A program made the translations under genes and the position numbers. The notes under the pieces were generated by a model that worked only from the letters and a program-made list of their open reading frames with translations, was not told the DNA's origin and did no database searches. 64,000 bases of DNA from G963923945 sp965199175 (GTDB lineage: Bacteria; Pseudomonadota; Alphaproteobacteria; G963923945), in the NCBI GenBank assembly GCA_965199175.1, contig OZ240684.1, forward strand, positions 1,178,001-1,242,000, in the 5' to 3' direction. This document shows, piece by piece, positions 1-9,033 of this stretch (position 1 is its first letter; the number at the start of each line of letters is the position of its first letter).

Positions 1-394
1 CCTCCAGATTTGTGAAGCGTTTTTCCAGCCAGGCAGCAGAACGCGAAGCACCCTGAGAAGACTCCGAAGGGGCTTGCAAACCAGCATCCGGATCAACTGG
101 TTGTGCCCCACCGTAAACTTGTTTTTGCAGCAAAGTAAGGTTCCGCTCAAGACGGCGCAAACGCTCCACCAATACGCCAACTTCACTCTTCCGGATTTCA
201 GATTGAGGGTCTGTGCGGATCTGAGCCAACGCCACCGACCACTCACCAAAAACCGGCAGCAAAACCGCCAGAAGAACAACAGCAATCGCGCTCCGGGGAT
301 AGCATGTCGGAAAACTTTGCCTCTGAAAGCCGCCCAGGCGATACCACCCCATCGCCGTCATGACCACCCCGATGATCGAACGACAGCACCTCAT
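1..394 (-). CDS. cpoB: Tol-Pal system protein CpoB/YbgF, 5' part (runs off window start)
   Basis: Reading the minus strand leftward gives about 131 codons with no stop before the window edge. The product starts with a hydrophobic stretch (AVVLLAVLLPVFG) and an ALA-Q signal-peptidase site. A short coiled coil with Leu/Arg heptads (VERLRRLERNLTLLQKQ) follows. This is the N-terminal plan of CpoB, the periplasmic protein that coordinates outer-membrane constriction with septal peptidoglycan synthesis. Its place after pal is the usual one. The TPR repeats lie outside the window. The ATG at 394 is preceded by AGAGAGG; in-frame ATGs at 361 and 352 are alternatives. The 688-bp gap from pal is unusually long. 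Confidence 0.75.
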   Translation of the reverse strand, partial: MRCCRSIIGVVMTAMGWYRLGGFQRQSFPTCYPRSAIAVVLLAVLLPVFGEWSVALAQIRTDPQSEIRKSEVGVLVERLRRLERNLTLLQKQVYGGAQPVDPDAGLQAPSESSQGASRSAAWLEKRFTNLE

Positions 395-480
395 GACCGC
401 CTCTCTGTGACGATGGTCCGCATGGCCGCGGTACCCACAAGATCAATACCCCGGAGAATATGATCCCGGATACTTTGTCT

Positions 481-534
481 AAAGTAATCACGTCGCTTAA
501 AGTGATGACGTCGCTTCAAGGAATGACGTCGCAA
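481..534. repeat. 18-bp tandem repeat, three copies
   Basis: Units start at 481, 499 and 517. Each carries the core GACGTCGCTT or CACGTCGCTT with a few substitutions, so copies one and two are near-identical and copy three has diverged. Confidence 0.85.
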
Positions 535-763
535 GCCGTAAGATCGAACGACCAGCACCAGAGCCCGGCTGCAGCCAAACCTCAGCACAGAACAACGCCC
601 CCAAAAGCACAGGAGGCGACCGCACAGCCAGGAATACGCAAACAGGGGGTGCATCGATACCATATCCTTGAAGACAGCCCCGAAAAGATATCTCCCCCTC
701 ACGGTTGCCACCAGCCAGGGAAACCCGGCGCCCGGGGCAACCTCAGATAACCTCAGATGACTT

Positions 764-814
764 TATCCAAAAACGACCTCTATCCAAAAACAACCTTTAT
801 CCAAAAACGACCTC
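764..814. repeat. 17-bp tandem repeat, three copies
   Basis: Units start at 764, 781 and 798, each beginning TATCCAAAAAC. Copies one and three are identical and the middle one differs at two positions. Confidence 0.85.
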
Positions 815-1082
815 TGCCAACTTCCCTGCCCACTCCATCACCATGACATCGGTCACAAAATCACCTGGATCACAAAAATCACACCGGGTCACAAAAATCA
901 CCGGCCATAAAAATGATCATTTTATGATCTTCACCCTCCCCGCTTATCTTTCTGCCAGCACTCCGCCGCCTTGATTCTGGTTGGGAAAAATCAGGGTTTT
1001 ACCAATAAGCAGACACCAACATCAGGTCAGAGAACCCGCATCTGCTGGCTCAATGACCGTAGATCAACGGCTGCGGACCCAA

Positions 1083-1595
1083 CTACTGTACAAAGGTAAC
1101 AGCGCGACGGTTGGCAGCGTGAGCGGCTTCTGTAGAGCCAGGAACAGCCGGACGCTCCTTCCCGTAGCTAATGGTCAGAATACGATCAGGATTAACACCG
1201 GATGCAACCAGAAAATCCTTAACAGAATTGGCTCTCCGGGCACCCAGAGCGAGGTTATATTCCCGCGTTCCCCGTTCATCACAATAACCACCAATCACCA
1301 CCTGGACACTGGGGTATTGCTTCATCCATTGGGCCTGCGCCTCCAGAATCGGCACATAATCGTCACGTATGGTGTATTTATCGAAGTCAAAATACACTTT
1401 ATCACCGATATTAATATCCAGGTAATCCTGGCTCATCGGATCGGGCGAAAAGTTCTCAACCTGATAACCCAACTGGCCGCCCGCATTATCTCCCATCATC
1501 GTGTCAGCTCCCCCCGAACCGGCCATCTGGGAAGATGATTCACATGCTGCAACCAATGAAACAGCAGCGAGAAAGCCTAAAATTTTGATTCGCAT
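1083..1595 (-). CDS. pal: Peptidoglycan-associated lipoprotein Pal
   Basis: Pal anchors the outer membrane to peptidoglycan and is the outer-membrane partner of TolB. The 170-residue product starts MRIKILGFLAAVSLVAAC, a lipoprotein signal peptide whose lipobox LVAAC places the lipidated Cys at about residue 18. A Gly/Ser linker is followed by an OmpA-C domain with the peptidoglycan-binding signature GYCDERGTREYNLALGARRA at about residues 104-123. The ATG at 1595 was chosen because AGGGGA lies just upstream and the lipobox then falls at the normal distance. An upstream in-frame start at 1649 would add 18 residues before the signal peptide. Confidence 0.95.
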   Translation of the reverse strand: MRIKILGFLAAVSLVAACESSSQMAGSGGADTMMGDNAGGQLGYQVENFSPDPMSQDYLDINIGDKVYFDFDKYTIRDDYVPILEAQAQWMKQYPSVQVVIGGYCDERGTREYNLALGARRANSVKDFLVASGVNPDRILTISYGKERPAVPGSTEAAHAANRRAVTFVQ

Positions 1596-1803
1596 CAATT
1601 CAGTCCCCTTCGTTTGGGTGCCCCCTGAAATAGAGAGTAAACACCTCAAATATCCTCAATACACTCACAAATTCGCATGCACAAATTCAACAGAGCCATA
1701 TCCTATAAGGCTATCACTCCTGCGTATCATTTGCCGCTGCATATCATTTCATGAGCAAAAAACCAAACTTAATTCACTCTTTTACAATTATAAATCCTGA
1801 ATA

Positions 1804-3138
1804 TCAAGGAATCAAGGGAGACCATGCCGGATCAGATGCCTCAAGAGGTGTGATGATCTCTTGTTGGTTGTATCCTGTCAGATCGATTTTGTGTAAACGT
1901 GTTTCCCCGCCATTGCCCTGGGCATCAGTCGGTTCCTTGCTGTAAAAAATCAAAACCCGCCCATTGGGAGACCAGCTCGGCCCTTCGACCAGAAAATTCT
2001 CAGCCAATAAGCGTTCCCCACTGCCATCAGGACGCATCACACCGATGTAAAAACGCCCCCCGCTTTGCTTGGTAAACGCAATAAAATCACCACGTGGCGA
2101 CCATACCGGGGTTGCATAGCGGCCCTTGCCAAAGCTGATCCGCTGGGTCCCTTTACCTTCGGCGGTCATCACGTAAATCTGCTGACCACCGCTGCGGTCA
2201 GATTCGAAAACCACTTTTTTACCATCAGGAGAAAAAGACGGGGACGTATCAATCGCCGGATTATCAGTCAATCGGGTGACTTTGCGGGTCCGGATATCCA
2301 TCCGGTAAATTTCCGAATTACCATCAGTTGACAGACTCATAATCACCTCATCCCCGTCAGGGGAAAAACGTGGCGCAAACGTCATGCCGGGAAAATCTCC
2401 CAAAACCTCCTGCTCCCCGGTATCAATATCAAGAATGTATACTCTGGGCTGCTGATCAATATAGGAAAGATAGGTAATTTCCTGAGCTGTCGGCGAAAAT
2501 CGCGGAGTCAAAACAAGATAACTTCCATTGGTCAGAAAACGGTGATTGGCCCCATCCTGATCCATAATCGCCAGACGCTTGATTCGATCCTTAGGAGAGC
2601 CACTTTCTGAAATATAGACAATACGGCTATCGAAATAACCCGACTCCCCGGTCATGCGCTGATAAATTGTATCAGCAATGATATGCGCCACCCGCCGCCA
2701 GTTTCGCTTGACCGTGAAAAATTCCTGGCCAGCCATTTGCTGTTCACTCAACACATCCCATAAGCGAAATTCGACTTTCAGACGGCCATTTTCTTCAAGC
2801 GATACCGCTCCTTGAACCAGAGCCTGAGCCTCAATCAATCGCCAATCACTGAAATGCGGACGCACCGATATGGTTAAGGATGTTTCAATAAAACGTTCCG
2901 GATCAATCGGGTCAAATAAGCCTGATCCTTGTAAATCGGCGCGCATCACCTGAGTAATATCGCGCCCAATACGAACTTCCTCAGGGTCACGACCAGAAAA
3001 TTCGGTAATTGCCAGGGCAACCGGATCAATATTGCCCCGGGTGATATCAATTTTGAGTTCGCCACGTGCTCCCGAAGAGGGCCAGCCTGAAAACAGAGCC
3101 ACACTCAACAACAACCCGATCATAGAAAATCTGATCAT
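1804..3138 (-). CDS. tolB: Tol-Pal system beta-propeller protein TolB
   Basis: TolB is the periplasmic link between Pal and the TolQRA motor. After the signal peptide comes a TolB N-terminal domain (about residues 30-160), then a WD40-like propeller with repeated blades of the form PRFSPDG, SPSFSPDGKKVVF, PVWSPRGDFIAF and SWSPNG. The length of about 445 residues is normal. Start choice is uncertain: TTG at 3156, ATG at 3138 and ATG at 3123 are in frame. The segment between them is a 15-bp tandem duplication encoding RFSMI twice. I prefer 3138. Confidence 0.93.
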   Translation of the reverse strand: MIRFSMIGLLLSVALFSGWPSSGARGELKIDITRGNIDPVALAITEFSGRDPEEVRIGRDITQVMRADLQGSGLFDPIDPERFIETSLTISVRPHFSDWRLIEAQALVQGAVSLEENGRLKVEFRLWDVLSEQQMAGQEFFTVKRNWRRVAHIIADTIYQRMTGESGYFDSRIVYISESGSPKDRIKRLAIMDQDGANHRFLTNGSYLVLTPRFSPTAQEITYLSYIDQQPRVYILDIDTGEQEVLGDFPGMTFAPRFSPDGDEVIMSLSTDGNSEIYRMDIRTRKVTRLTDNPAIDTSPSFSPDGKKVVFESDRSGGQQIYVMTAEGKGTQRISFGKGRYATPVWSPRGDFIAFTKQSGGRFYIGVMRPDGSGERLLAENFLVEGPSWSPNGRVLIFYSKEPTDAQGNGGETRLHKIDLTGYNQQEIITPLEASDPAWSPLIP

Positions 3139-3257
3139 AGAAAACCGTGTCCTCAAAAACCGAAATCACCAGAAGCCCCAAGATAAAGCATACATACAAT
3201 AATGGCACAATGATGATCTGGTAGATTGAGGTGATCTGATCGATTTAATCAGAGTCA

Positions 3258-4148
3258 TCAATCAAACATTTCTTTGGGATCAAAATTCAAGGTCATCACT
3301 TTCCAGCGCTCATATTTACCGGCGGGCAACCTGAGCGGATTACAGCGTGGATTGCGGACCGCCCGTAAAGCACTTTCGGCAGCAGCCCGATAAAACGAAT
3401 CACTTTGCGCACGTTGCGGCTCCAACAGATAAGACTCATAAACTGTCCCATCAGAGTGAACATGAACACGGATTTGAACACTTAAATCACCGGCCGCACG
3501 GGCTCCGACAGGAACATTCCAACAGGCAATGAATTGCCGTCTTACGATATCCAGTTCACTGATGGTCATTGGCTGTGTGGAAAACGCATTGGTTTGTTGA
3601 GGCGGATCTTTTTCGGGTTGTTTATCCGCATCTTGTGATTCAGGCGGAGGCTGTTGCTCCCGCTGCTCAAGAGTTTTCAGAACCGCCGTCACAAAATCGG
3701 GTTTTTTTTCCGGCTTTTTTGTTTTGGAAGGCGCATCAGCCGCTTTTTCAGGCTGAGAGGTTTTCTCAGGAACCTTTTGAGACGGTGCCGGCTCAGCAGG
3801 CTCAGATTTTGGCGATGGCGGCTTGGGAGACGGCCTGGCTTCGGGAATCGGAGCGGCTTCTTTGGTCTTTGGCGGTTCGGGCTTTGACGGTTCAATCTTC
3901 GGGGGTGGAGGTGTTTGGCGTTGCGGTTGAACAACCGGTGGCCTGGGTGTTGGTTTTCGCGGTTGAGCTTCAGATTTTTCAACCTCAGGCTTTGAACGCG
4001 ATAATGCCGTGAATTCAGCCACCGTCAGGACGGTGATCGGAATCTCAGGAAAATCGCGCATTTCTTTTTGCGTCTGCGGCAACCCAAAAATAGCAAGAGC
4101 CGCAACAAGCGCATGCAAAACGCCGGAATAGAATGTAGGGCGCACCAT
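3258..4148 (-). CDS. tolA: TolA-like inner-membrane spanning protein
   Basis: TolA spans the periplasm and couples the TolQR proton motor to TolB and Pal. The protein has an N-terminal membrane anchor (GVLHALVAALAIFGL), a long Pro/Lys/Glu-rich periplasmic arm (about residues 55-190), and a C-terminal TonB/TolA-type domain starting near FIACWNVPVGA and ending DPKEMFD. The arm is proline-rich rather than the alanine-rich helix of enterobacterial TolA, as is common in alphaproteobacteria. It lies between tolR and tolB, which fixes the assignment. Confidence 0.9.
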   Translation of the reverse strand: MVRPTFYSGVLHALVAALAIFGLPQTQKEMRDFPEIPITVLTVAEFTALSRSKPEVEKSEAQPRKPTPRPPVVQPQRQTPPPPKIEPSKPEPPKTKEAAPIPEARPSPKPPSPKSEPAEPAPSQKVPEKTSQPEKAADAPSKTKKPEKKPDFVTAVLKTLEQREQQPPPESQDADKQPEKDPPQQTNAFSTQPMTISELDIVRRQFIACWNVPVGARAAGDLSVQIRVHVHSDGTVYESYLLEPQRAQSDSFYRAAAESALRAVRNPRCNPLRLPAGKYERWKVMTLNFDPKEMFD

Positions 4149-4179
4149 AAAGCCAATTATTATCCGATTTTTGTTCTTT

Positions 4180-4617
4180 TCAGGGCGAATCAGTTCCTGA
4201 TGGATTTTGGGTAATCAGAGCCACCCGGTTGTACCCGGCCGCAGCCACCAACCCCATCACCCGCATCACCTGGCCATAATCAATCGCCTGATCCCCGCGA
4301 ACATAAATACGCGTATCAGTCTTATTCCGGGTGATCGCCGCCAACCGGCGGGTCAGCTCACTGATTTCGGTTTCGGTTTCCTGAATAAAGACCTGCCCCC
4401 GGGCATCAATACTGATAACCAGGGGTTCAATATTTTCATTTAATGTCTGGGCCTCAGCCTTGGGTAAGTCAACCGGAACACCGACCGTCAATAAGGGAGC
4501 GGTGACCATAAAAATCACCAAAAGCACCAACATCACATCAACCATCGGTGTAACATTGATCTCAGCAATCGGTTGATAAGACCCCGATTGACCGCGCTTG
4601 AAAGAACTAAAAGACAT
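4180..4617 (-). CDS. tolR: Biopolymer transport protein TolR (ExbD family)
   Basis: TolR is a subunit of the TolQR inner-membrane stator that converts proton-motive force into TolA movement. One transmembrane helix (VDVMLVLLVIFMVTAPLL) carries the conserved membrane Asp. The periplasmic ExbD domain includes VDLPKAEA and IYVRGDQAIDYGQVM. At 145 residues it is typical. It follows tolQ with a 6-bp gap and precedes tolA by 31 bp. Confidence 0.95.
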   Translation of the reverse strand: MSFSSFKRGQSGSYQPIAEINVTPMVDVMLVLLVIFMVTAPLLTVGVPVDLPKAEAQTLNENIEPLVISIDARGQVFIQETETEISELTRRLAAITRNKTDTRIYVRGDQAIDYGQVMRVMGLVAAAGYNRVALITQNPSGTDSP

Positions 4618-4623
4618 GCCTGA

Positions 4624-5352
4624 TCACCCTTTTTCCTCAAGCTGACGCGATAAAATGGCACTGAATTCGCCGGCAAATAACTCCAGCCGGTTGGCATAAC
4701 GGGCCAGGTCTCCTGATAACTTATTATAAGCAATCACAGCCGGAATAGCGGCCACCAGACCCAATGCGGTGGCAAAAAGAGCCTCAGCAATACCCGGCGC
4801 AACCACAACCAGGCTGGTGCTGCCGCTTGCACCAATCGACTGAAAGCTGTTCATAATTCCCCAAACCGTACCAAATAAACCAACAAAAGGGGACGTAGAA
4901 CCAACCGATGCCAGAAAAACCATATAACGCTGAAGATGATTCATTTCCCGGCCCAACGTAATATGCATAACCCGTTCGATGCGTTGATGCAGACTTTGAT
5001 AAGCGGCTTTACCCGGCAACGAACCACCGCTGGTGGCATGCCGCCATTCACGCATTGCTGCGGCAAAAACCGCTGCCATCGGATGACGCGGCTGAGAGTC
5101 GATACTTTCATACAGATCATCCAGCGAACCACCCGACCAAAAAGCACTCTCAAAACGGTCCATCTCCCGCAACAAGCGGCGCTGACGCATCACTTTTTCA
5201 AAAATAATCGCCCAGGACCAGAAAGAAGCCAAAACAAGACCAATCATGACTGTCTTCACAACCAAATCGGCCCGCAAAAACAGCGTCATAATTGAAAGAT
5301 CAGCATTGACAGCTGCATCCAGGGTAATGGTTTCAACGACAATTTCTTCCAT
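4624..5352 (-). CDS. tolQ: Proton-channel protein TolQ (MotA/TolQ/ExbB family)
   Basis: TolQ forms the multi-helix ring of the Tol motor. Three hydrophobic segments are visible: near the N terminus (VVKTVMIGLVLASFWSWAII), in the middle (LASVGSTSPFVGLFGTVWGI) and late (ALFATALGLVAAIPAVIAY). The motif FVGLFGTVWGIMNSF is the family hallmark. The ATG at 5352 has GGAG five bases upstream; a GTG at 5358 would add two residues. Confidence 0.95.
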   Translation of the reverse strand: MEEIVVETITLDAAVNADLSIMTLFLRADLVVKTVMIGLVLASFWSWAIIFEKVMRQRRLLREMDRFESAFWSGGSLDDLYESIDSQPRHPMAAVFAAAMREWRHATSGGSLPGKAAYQSLHQRIERVMHITLGREMNHLQRYMVFLASVGSTSPFVGLFGTVWGIMNSFQSIGASGSTSLVVVAPGIAEALFATALGLVAAIPAVIAYNKLSGDLARYANRLELFAGEFSAILSRQLEEKG

Positions 5353-5391
5353 GATCACTCCTTAGCACAATCAAACCGGTATCTCTTACAA

Positions 5392-5835
5392 TCAGCCCTT
5401 CTCAGGAAGAGAGACCAGCGGCAACAAAACATGACGGACAGCCCTGGGCATGCGGGATACTCTCCCTGCGGCATTGATGCAAGCCAGCAGGATCGAAATC
5501 TCCACCAATACGTTCTCATCGCGGCTGATGATTTGGCGCATACGGATGCGGGCCCCACCGATTTCAGTCACCTGGCTGGCAACCTCTATCATATCATCAA
5601 GCCGGGCCGGTGCCAGATAGTCAATCATGCAGCTTCGAACCGCAAAAGCCAGATCCCCAGACGCAATCATGCGCGCATAGGCATCCCCGCAATGGTGGAA
5701 CATTTCCGTGCGCGCCCGTTCAGCAAATTTGAGATAATTGGCATGGTAAACCACCCCCCCGGCATCGGTATCTTCATAATAAACCCGGAACCGTAAACGG
5801 TGATACCCTGCAATAAAAATACCGCCATCACACAC
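5392..5835 (-). CDS. ybgC: Acyl-CoA thioesterase of the YbgC/Tol-Pal family
   Basis: A hot-dog fold thioesterase that normally opens the tol operon. The catalytic region reads YYEDTDAGGVVYHANYLKFAERAR (split: YYEDTDAGGVVYHANY, then LKFAERAR), which contains the acidic catalytic residue and conserved His of YbgC. The length of 147 residues is usual. The start is GTG, 14 bp after the ruvB stop, so the Holliday-junction and tol genes may be cotranscribed. Confidence 0.92.
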   Translation of the reverse strand: MCDGGIFIAGYHRLRFRVYYEDTDAGGVVYHANYLKFAERARTEMFHHCGDAYARMIASGDLAFAVRSCMIDYLAPARLDDMIEVASQVTEIGGARIRMRQIISRDENVLVEISILLACINAAGRVSRMPRAVRHVLLPLVSLPEKG

Positions 5836-5849
5836 CCGGCTATGCCCTC

Positions 5850-6950
5850 TTAGTCGTTGCTCTCTTCTGAGTCTGGCCCCGAAGAAAGTGGTAATCCAAC
5901 CTGAAAATCGGCTTGAAAATCGCTTTGAAGACGTAACGGAGCAGACAACCCAAGAAACTCAAAAGCAGCCACTGTCAAAAGACGCCCCCTGGGTGTGCGT
6001 TGTAAAAAACCTTGCTGAATAAGATAAGGTTCAATGACATCCTCAACAGTGTCGCGTTCCTCCGAAAGGGCGGCACATAATGTCTCTACCCCCGTGGGAC
6101 CCCCATCGAATTTTTCGGCCAAAGAGCGCAGATAACGTCGATCCAGAGCATCAAACCCCAGGGAATCCACATCAAGCAGCGATAAAGCCCGACCAGCAAC
6201 CTCAGCATCAATAGATGAGCAGTGATCAATCTGGGCAAAATCACGCACCCGCCTCAGGAGACGGTTGGCAATCCGGGGCGTGCCACGCGAACGCCGGGCA
6301 ATTTCCCGCCCCCCGGCTGAATCCAGCTCCAGACCAAGAAGACAGCCTCCGCGTAAAATGATAGAGAGCAAATCATCCTCAGTATAAAATGATACCTGGA
6401 GCGGGATACCGAATCGCTCCCGCAATGGCCGGGTCACCAATCCCGAACGGGTGGTCGCGCCAATCAATGTGAAAGGCGGCAGGTCAATCCGCAGTGAGCG
6501 CGCGGCTGGTCCTTCACCAATGATCAAATCCAGCTGATAATCCTCCATCGCCGGATATAAAATCTCCTCAATGGCCGGATTCAGGCGATGAATTTCATCA
6601 ATGAACAAAACATCACGTGGCTTAAGATTGGTCAATAAAGCCGCCAGGTCGCCCGCTTTAGCAATCACCGGGCCAGAGGTTGCGCGAAAACCAACCTCAG
6701 CTTCATGCGCAACAATCTGAGCCAGAGTCGTCTTACCAAGGCCAGGGGGACCATGAAAAAGAATATGGTCAACCGCCTCACCACGAGCCCGGGCCGCCGC
6801 AATAAAAACACTGAGATTACGCCGTAAATCTTCCTGACCAATGAAAGCATCCAGCTTTTTGGGACGCAGTGAAATTTCCGCCCTGTCCTCATCGGAAAAA
6901 TCGGCTCTCACGATACCTGGCTGATCATCTGCTCTCCCTGTATCACTCAT
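5850..6950 (-). CDS. ruvB: Holliday junction branch-migration helicase RuvB
   Basis: RuvB is the AAA+ motor that drives branch migration with RuvA. Visible motifs are Walker A (GPPGLGKTTLAQ), Walker B (VLFIDEIHRL), sensor I (LIGATTRSG) with the arginine finger nearby (RPLRERFG), and a C-terminal winged helix (TPRGRLLTV). I use the ATG at 6950, preceded by GGGGTGG; a GTG at 6968 would overlap the end of ruvA. Confidence 0.96.
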   Translation of the reverse strand: MSDTGRADDQPGIVRADFSDEDRAEISLRPKKLDAFIGQEDLRRNLSVFIAAARARGEAVDHILFHGPPGLGKTTLAQIVAHEAEVGFRATSGPVIAKAGDLAALLTNLKPRDVLFIDEIHRLNPAIEEILYPAMEDYQLDLIIGEGPAARSLRIDLPPFTLIGATTRSGLVTRPLRERFGIPLQVSFYTEDDLLSIILRGGCLLGLELDSAGGREIARRSRGTPRIANRLLRRVRDFAQIDHCSSIDAEVAGRALSLLDVDSLGFDALDRRYLRSLAEKFDGGPTGVETLCAALSEERDTVEDVIEPYLIQQGFLQRTPRGRLLTVAAFEFLGLSAPLRLQSDFQADFQVGLPLSSGPDSEESND

Positions 6951-6968
6951 CTGAGCCACCCCGTACAC

Positions 6969-7562
6969 TCATGCAGAAAGCATCTTTAATGCCTCAGGGA
7001 TCAGTTGATCAACCGAACCATCCGGCCCAACCTGCTGCAGCACCGCCGCAACCGCAGCGGCCGCCTCGGCACGTCTGTACCCAAGATGGACAAGAGCCGA
7101 TACCGCATCAGCAGAAGAGCCAGCCATCGCAGTTCCGGTGCCCCCACCGCCGGTTGGCGGCAGATGACCGACTTTGTCTTTCAATTCCCCGACGATACGT
7201 GCAGCCAGCTTACGGCCAACCCCCTCGGCACGGGTTATGGTCTCAGCATCACCACTGCTGATAGCCCCCATCAATTCCTCTATTGATAAGGCATTAAGCA
7301 CCGAGAGACCAACCCGTGACCCCACACCCTGGACAGATGTCAGAGAGCAAAACCACTCTTGCTCCGGATAGGTCGCAAAACCAAATAATTCAATACATCC
7401 TTCGCGTACAACAGTTTCGATACATAAAGTGGCCACCCTACCTCTATCCAGATCTGCCAGGGTACGCCCCGCACAATGGACCAGATACCCAACCCCGTTG
7501 ACATTGATAATCACCCGGTTTTCCGCCAGCCAGTCAACCCGGCCAACCAGCTTGGCAATCAT
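6969..7562 (-). CDS. ruvA: Holliday junction DNA-binding protein RuvA
   Basis: RuvA is the tetrameric junction-binding partner of RuvB. The 197-residue product has the OB-fold N terminus (MIAKLVGRVDWL), helix-hairpin-helix segments (SVQGVGSRVGLSVLNAL and AEGVGRKLAARIVGELKDKV), then a flexible Gly-rich linker and a UBA-like C-terminal domain (ALVHLGYRRAEAAAAV) that contacts RuvB. Its start overlaps the ruvC stop by 4 bp (ATGA). Confidence 0.96.
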   Translation of the reverse strand: MIAKLVGRVDWLAENRVIINVNGVGYLVHCAGRTLADLDRGRVATLCIETVVREGCIELFGFATYPEQEWFCSLTSVQGVGSRVGLSVLNALSIEELMGAISSGDAETITRAEGVGRKLAARIVGELKDKVGHLPPTGGGGTGTAMAGSSADAVSALVHLGYRRAEAAAAVAAVLQQVGPDGSVDQLIPEALKMLSA

Positions 7563-8062
7563 GTTCCTTCACGCATCAAAGCATCTTCTGATACAGATTG
7601 GTTGGCATGGCATATCGCCACCGCCAAAGCATCGGCCGCATCTGTACTCAGATCCCCGGCAACCGGTAACAAGGCATTGACCATACGGCCAATCTGGGCT
7701 TTACCGGCATGACCAGCACCCACCAGAGCTTTCTTGATCTGATTGGGCGCATATTCGGCAACCGGCAACCCTTCCCGTGCCGGAGCCAGAAGAACCACCC
7801 CCCGGGCCTGCCCCAGTTTCAATGTTGATCCCGGATTGACATTGACAAAGGTTTTTTCCACTGCCGCTTGTTGAGGATGGTTGGCAGCAATCACCTCCAG
7901 CAACCCGGAATAAAGCTCAGTCAGCCGCTCAGCCAGGGAAGCACGGGGATCAGGACGTATATCACCGCTGGCCACATGGGTGAGCCGTGAATCCCAGCTC
8001 TCAATCACACCCCATCCGGTGCAACGCAGGCCGGGATCAAGACCGAGAATCCGCATCGTCAT
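7559..8062 (-). CDS. ruvC: Holliday junction endonuclease RuvC
   Basis: RuvC resolves four-way junctions by paired nicks. The RNase-H-like fold shows the catalytic Asp in MRILGLDPGL, Glu in AVEKTFV and the terminal Asp pair in STDAADALAVAICH. Length 167 residues. It leads the ruvCAB set. Two ATGs, at 8062 and 8056, are possible starts. Confidence 0.96.
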   Translation of the reverse strand: MTMRILGLDPGLRCTGWGVIESWDSRLTHVASGDIRPDPRASLAERLTELYSGLLEVIAANHPQQAAVEKTFVNVNPGSTLKLGQARGVVLLAPAREGLPVAEYAPNQIKKALVGAGHAGKAQIGRMVNALLPVAGDLSTDAADALAVAICHANQSVSEDALMREGT

Positions 8063-8077
8063 TCCCCTTGCTTGAGA

Positions 8078-8827
8078 TTACTGAGTCAAACTGTCCAAAA
8101 CCACATCAGAAATATCATAATTGGCCGCAACCGACTGTACATCATCACTGTTATCCAGGACATCAATCAATTGAAGCAACCCGGCAGCTTTTTCTGCATC
8201 AACCTCAATAAGGCTCCGGGGTTTCCAGATAAGACCGGCTGATTCGGGAACCCCAAAACGCCGTGCCAAAGCATCACGTATCTCATGAAATGATTCAATA
8301 TCACAAAAAATTTCATGCCCTAAATCACTGGATTCGATATCCTCAGCCCCGGCCTGTACTGCGGCCTCAAAAATCGTATCAGCATCCACAACATCACGGG
8401 CAAAAACCATGGCTCCCACCCGCTCAAATACATGCGCCACGCTCCCGGTTTCTCCTAAATTGCCCCCGTTCTTACTGAAAGCTGCCCGTATTTCAGCCGC
8501 CGTCCGGTTACGATTATCAGTCAGGGTTTCAACAATAACCGCCACACCGCCGGGGCCATATCCTTCATAGCGAATTTCGGTATAGCTCTCACCCTCTTCG
8601 GCCCCGGATCCACGCCGGATTGCCCGCTCAATGGTATCTTTGGGCATATTTGCCGCCTGAGCCGCCGCAACCGCTGAGCGCAAACGCGGGTTTTTTTCCT
8701 GATCCGACATTCCCCCCTGGGCAGCAACCGTCACTTCCCGGATCAAACGCGAAAACAGCTTTGCCCGTTTCTTATCCTGAGCACCCTTACGATGCATGAT
8801 ATTCTTAAATTTTGAATGACCCGCCAT
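8078..8827 (-). CDS. yebC: YebC/PmpR family protein (TACO1-like)
   Basis: A 249-residue YebC family protein starting MAGHSKFKNIMHRKGAQD, the family signature. Further conserved blocks are MPKDTIERAI and YEGYGPGGVAVIVE. Family members act as ribosome-associated factors that relieve translational stalling or, in some bacteria, as transcriptional regulators. Placement directly before ruvC is typical of proteobacteria. Confidence 0.95.
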   Translation of the reverse strand: MAGHSKFKNIMHRKGAQDKKRAKLFSRLIREVTVAAQGGMSDQEKNPRLRSAVAAAQAANMPKDTIERAIRRGSGAEEGESYTEIRYEGYGPGGVAVIVETLTDNRNRTAAEIRAAFSKNGGNLGETGSVAHVFERVGAMVFARDVVDADTIFEAAVQAGAEDIESSDLGHEIFCDIESFHEIRDALARRFGVPESAGLIWKPRSLIEVDAEKAAGLLQLIDVLDNSDDVQSVAANYDISDVVLDSLTQ

Positions 8828-8854
8828 AATGATCCATCTGTTCTTATGATCGCG

Positions 8855-8916
8855 ATACCCTGTACAGTGATAGTATATACCCTGTACAGTGATAGTATTA
8901 TGTATAGTGATAGTAT
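8855..8916. repeat. 22-bp tandem repeat, two full copies and one partial
   Basis: Units at 8855-8876 and 8877-8898 are identical (ATACCCTGTACAGTGATAGT then AT). A third, degenerate copy keeps TATAGTGATAGTAT. It occupies the spacer upstream of yebC. A second duplication of CTGAATAGTCA lies near 8949-8982. Confidence 0.85.
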
Positions 8917-9033
8917 GTGCTGGTTATTCTCTGAACACTGTTATTGTCTGAATAGTCACGAGCGTTTTCTGAATAGTCATGAGTATATCCGGTTTGACTG
9001 GAAATCCTTTGCATCTATTGCAGGACAGGCTTC

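Larger units (their letters stand above)
395..1082. other. Long pal-cpoB spacer filled with short tandem duplications
   Basis: No convincing gene is visible in these 688 bases. The spacer is built largely of short direct repeats: an 18-bp unit three times (481-534), a 10-bp unit twice (741-760), a 17-bp unit three times (764-814), and a looser repeat of TCACAAAAATCAC around 857-905. Open frames here are repeat-derived and resemble no known family. In related genomes pal and cpoB are normally close, so this spacer has probably expanded. Confidence 0.5.

Noticed and set aside
391..750. Open frames on both strands in the pal-cpoB spacer
   Set aside because: Both run through the 18-bp repeats, have odd composition and resemble no family; the minus-strand frame also overlaps the cpoB start.
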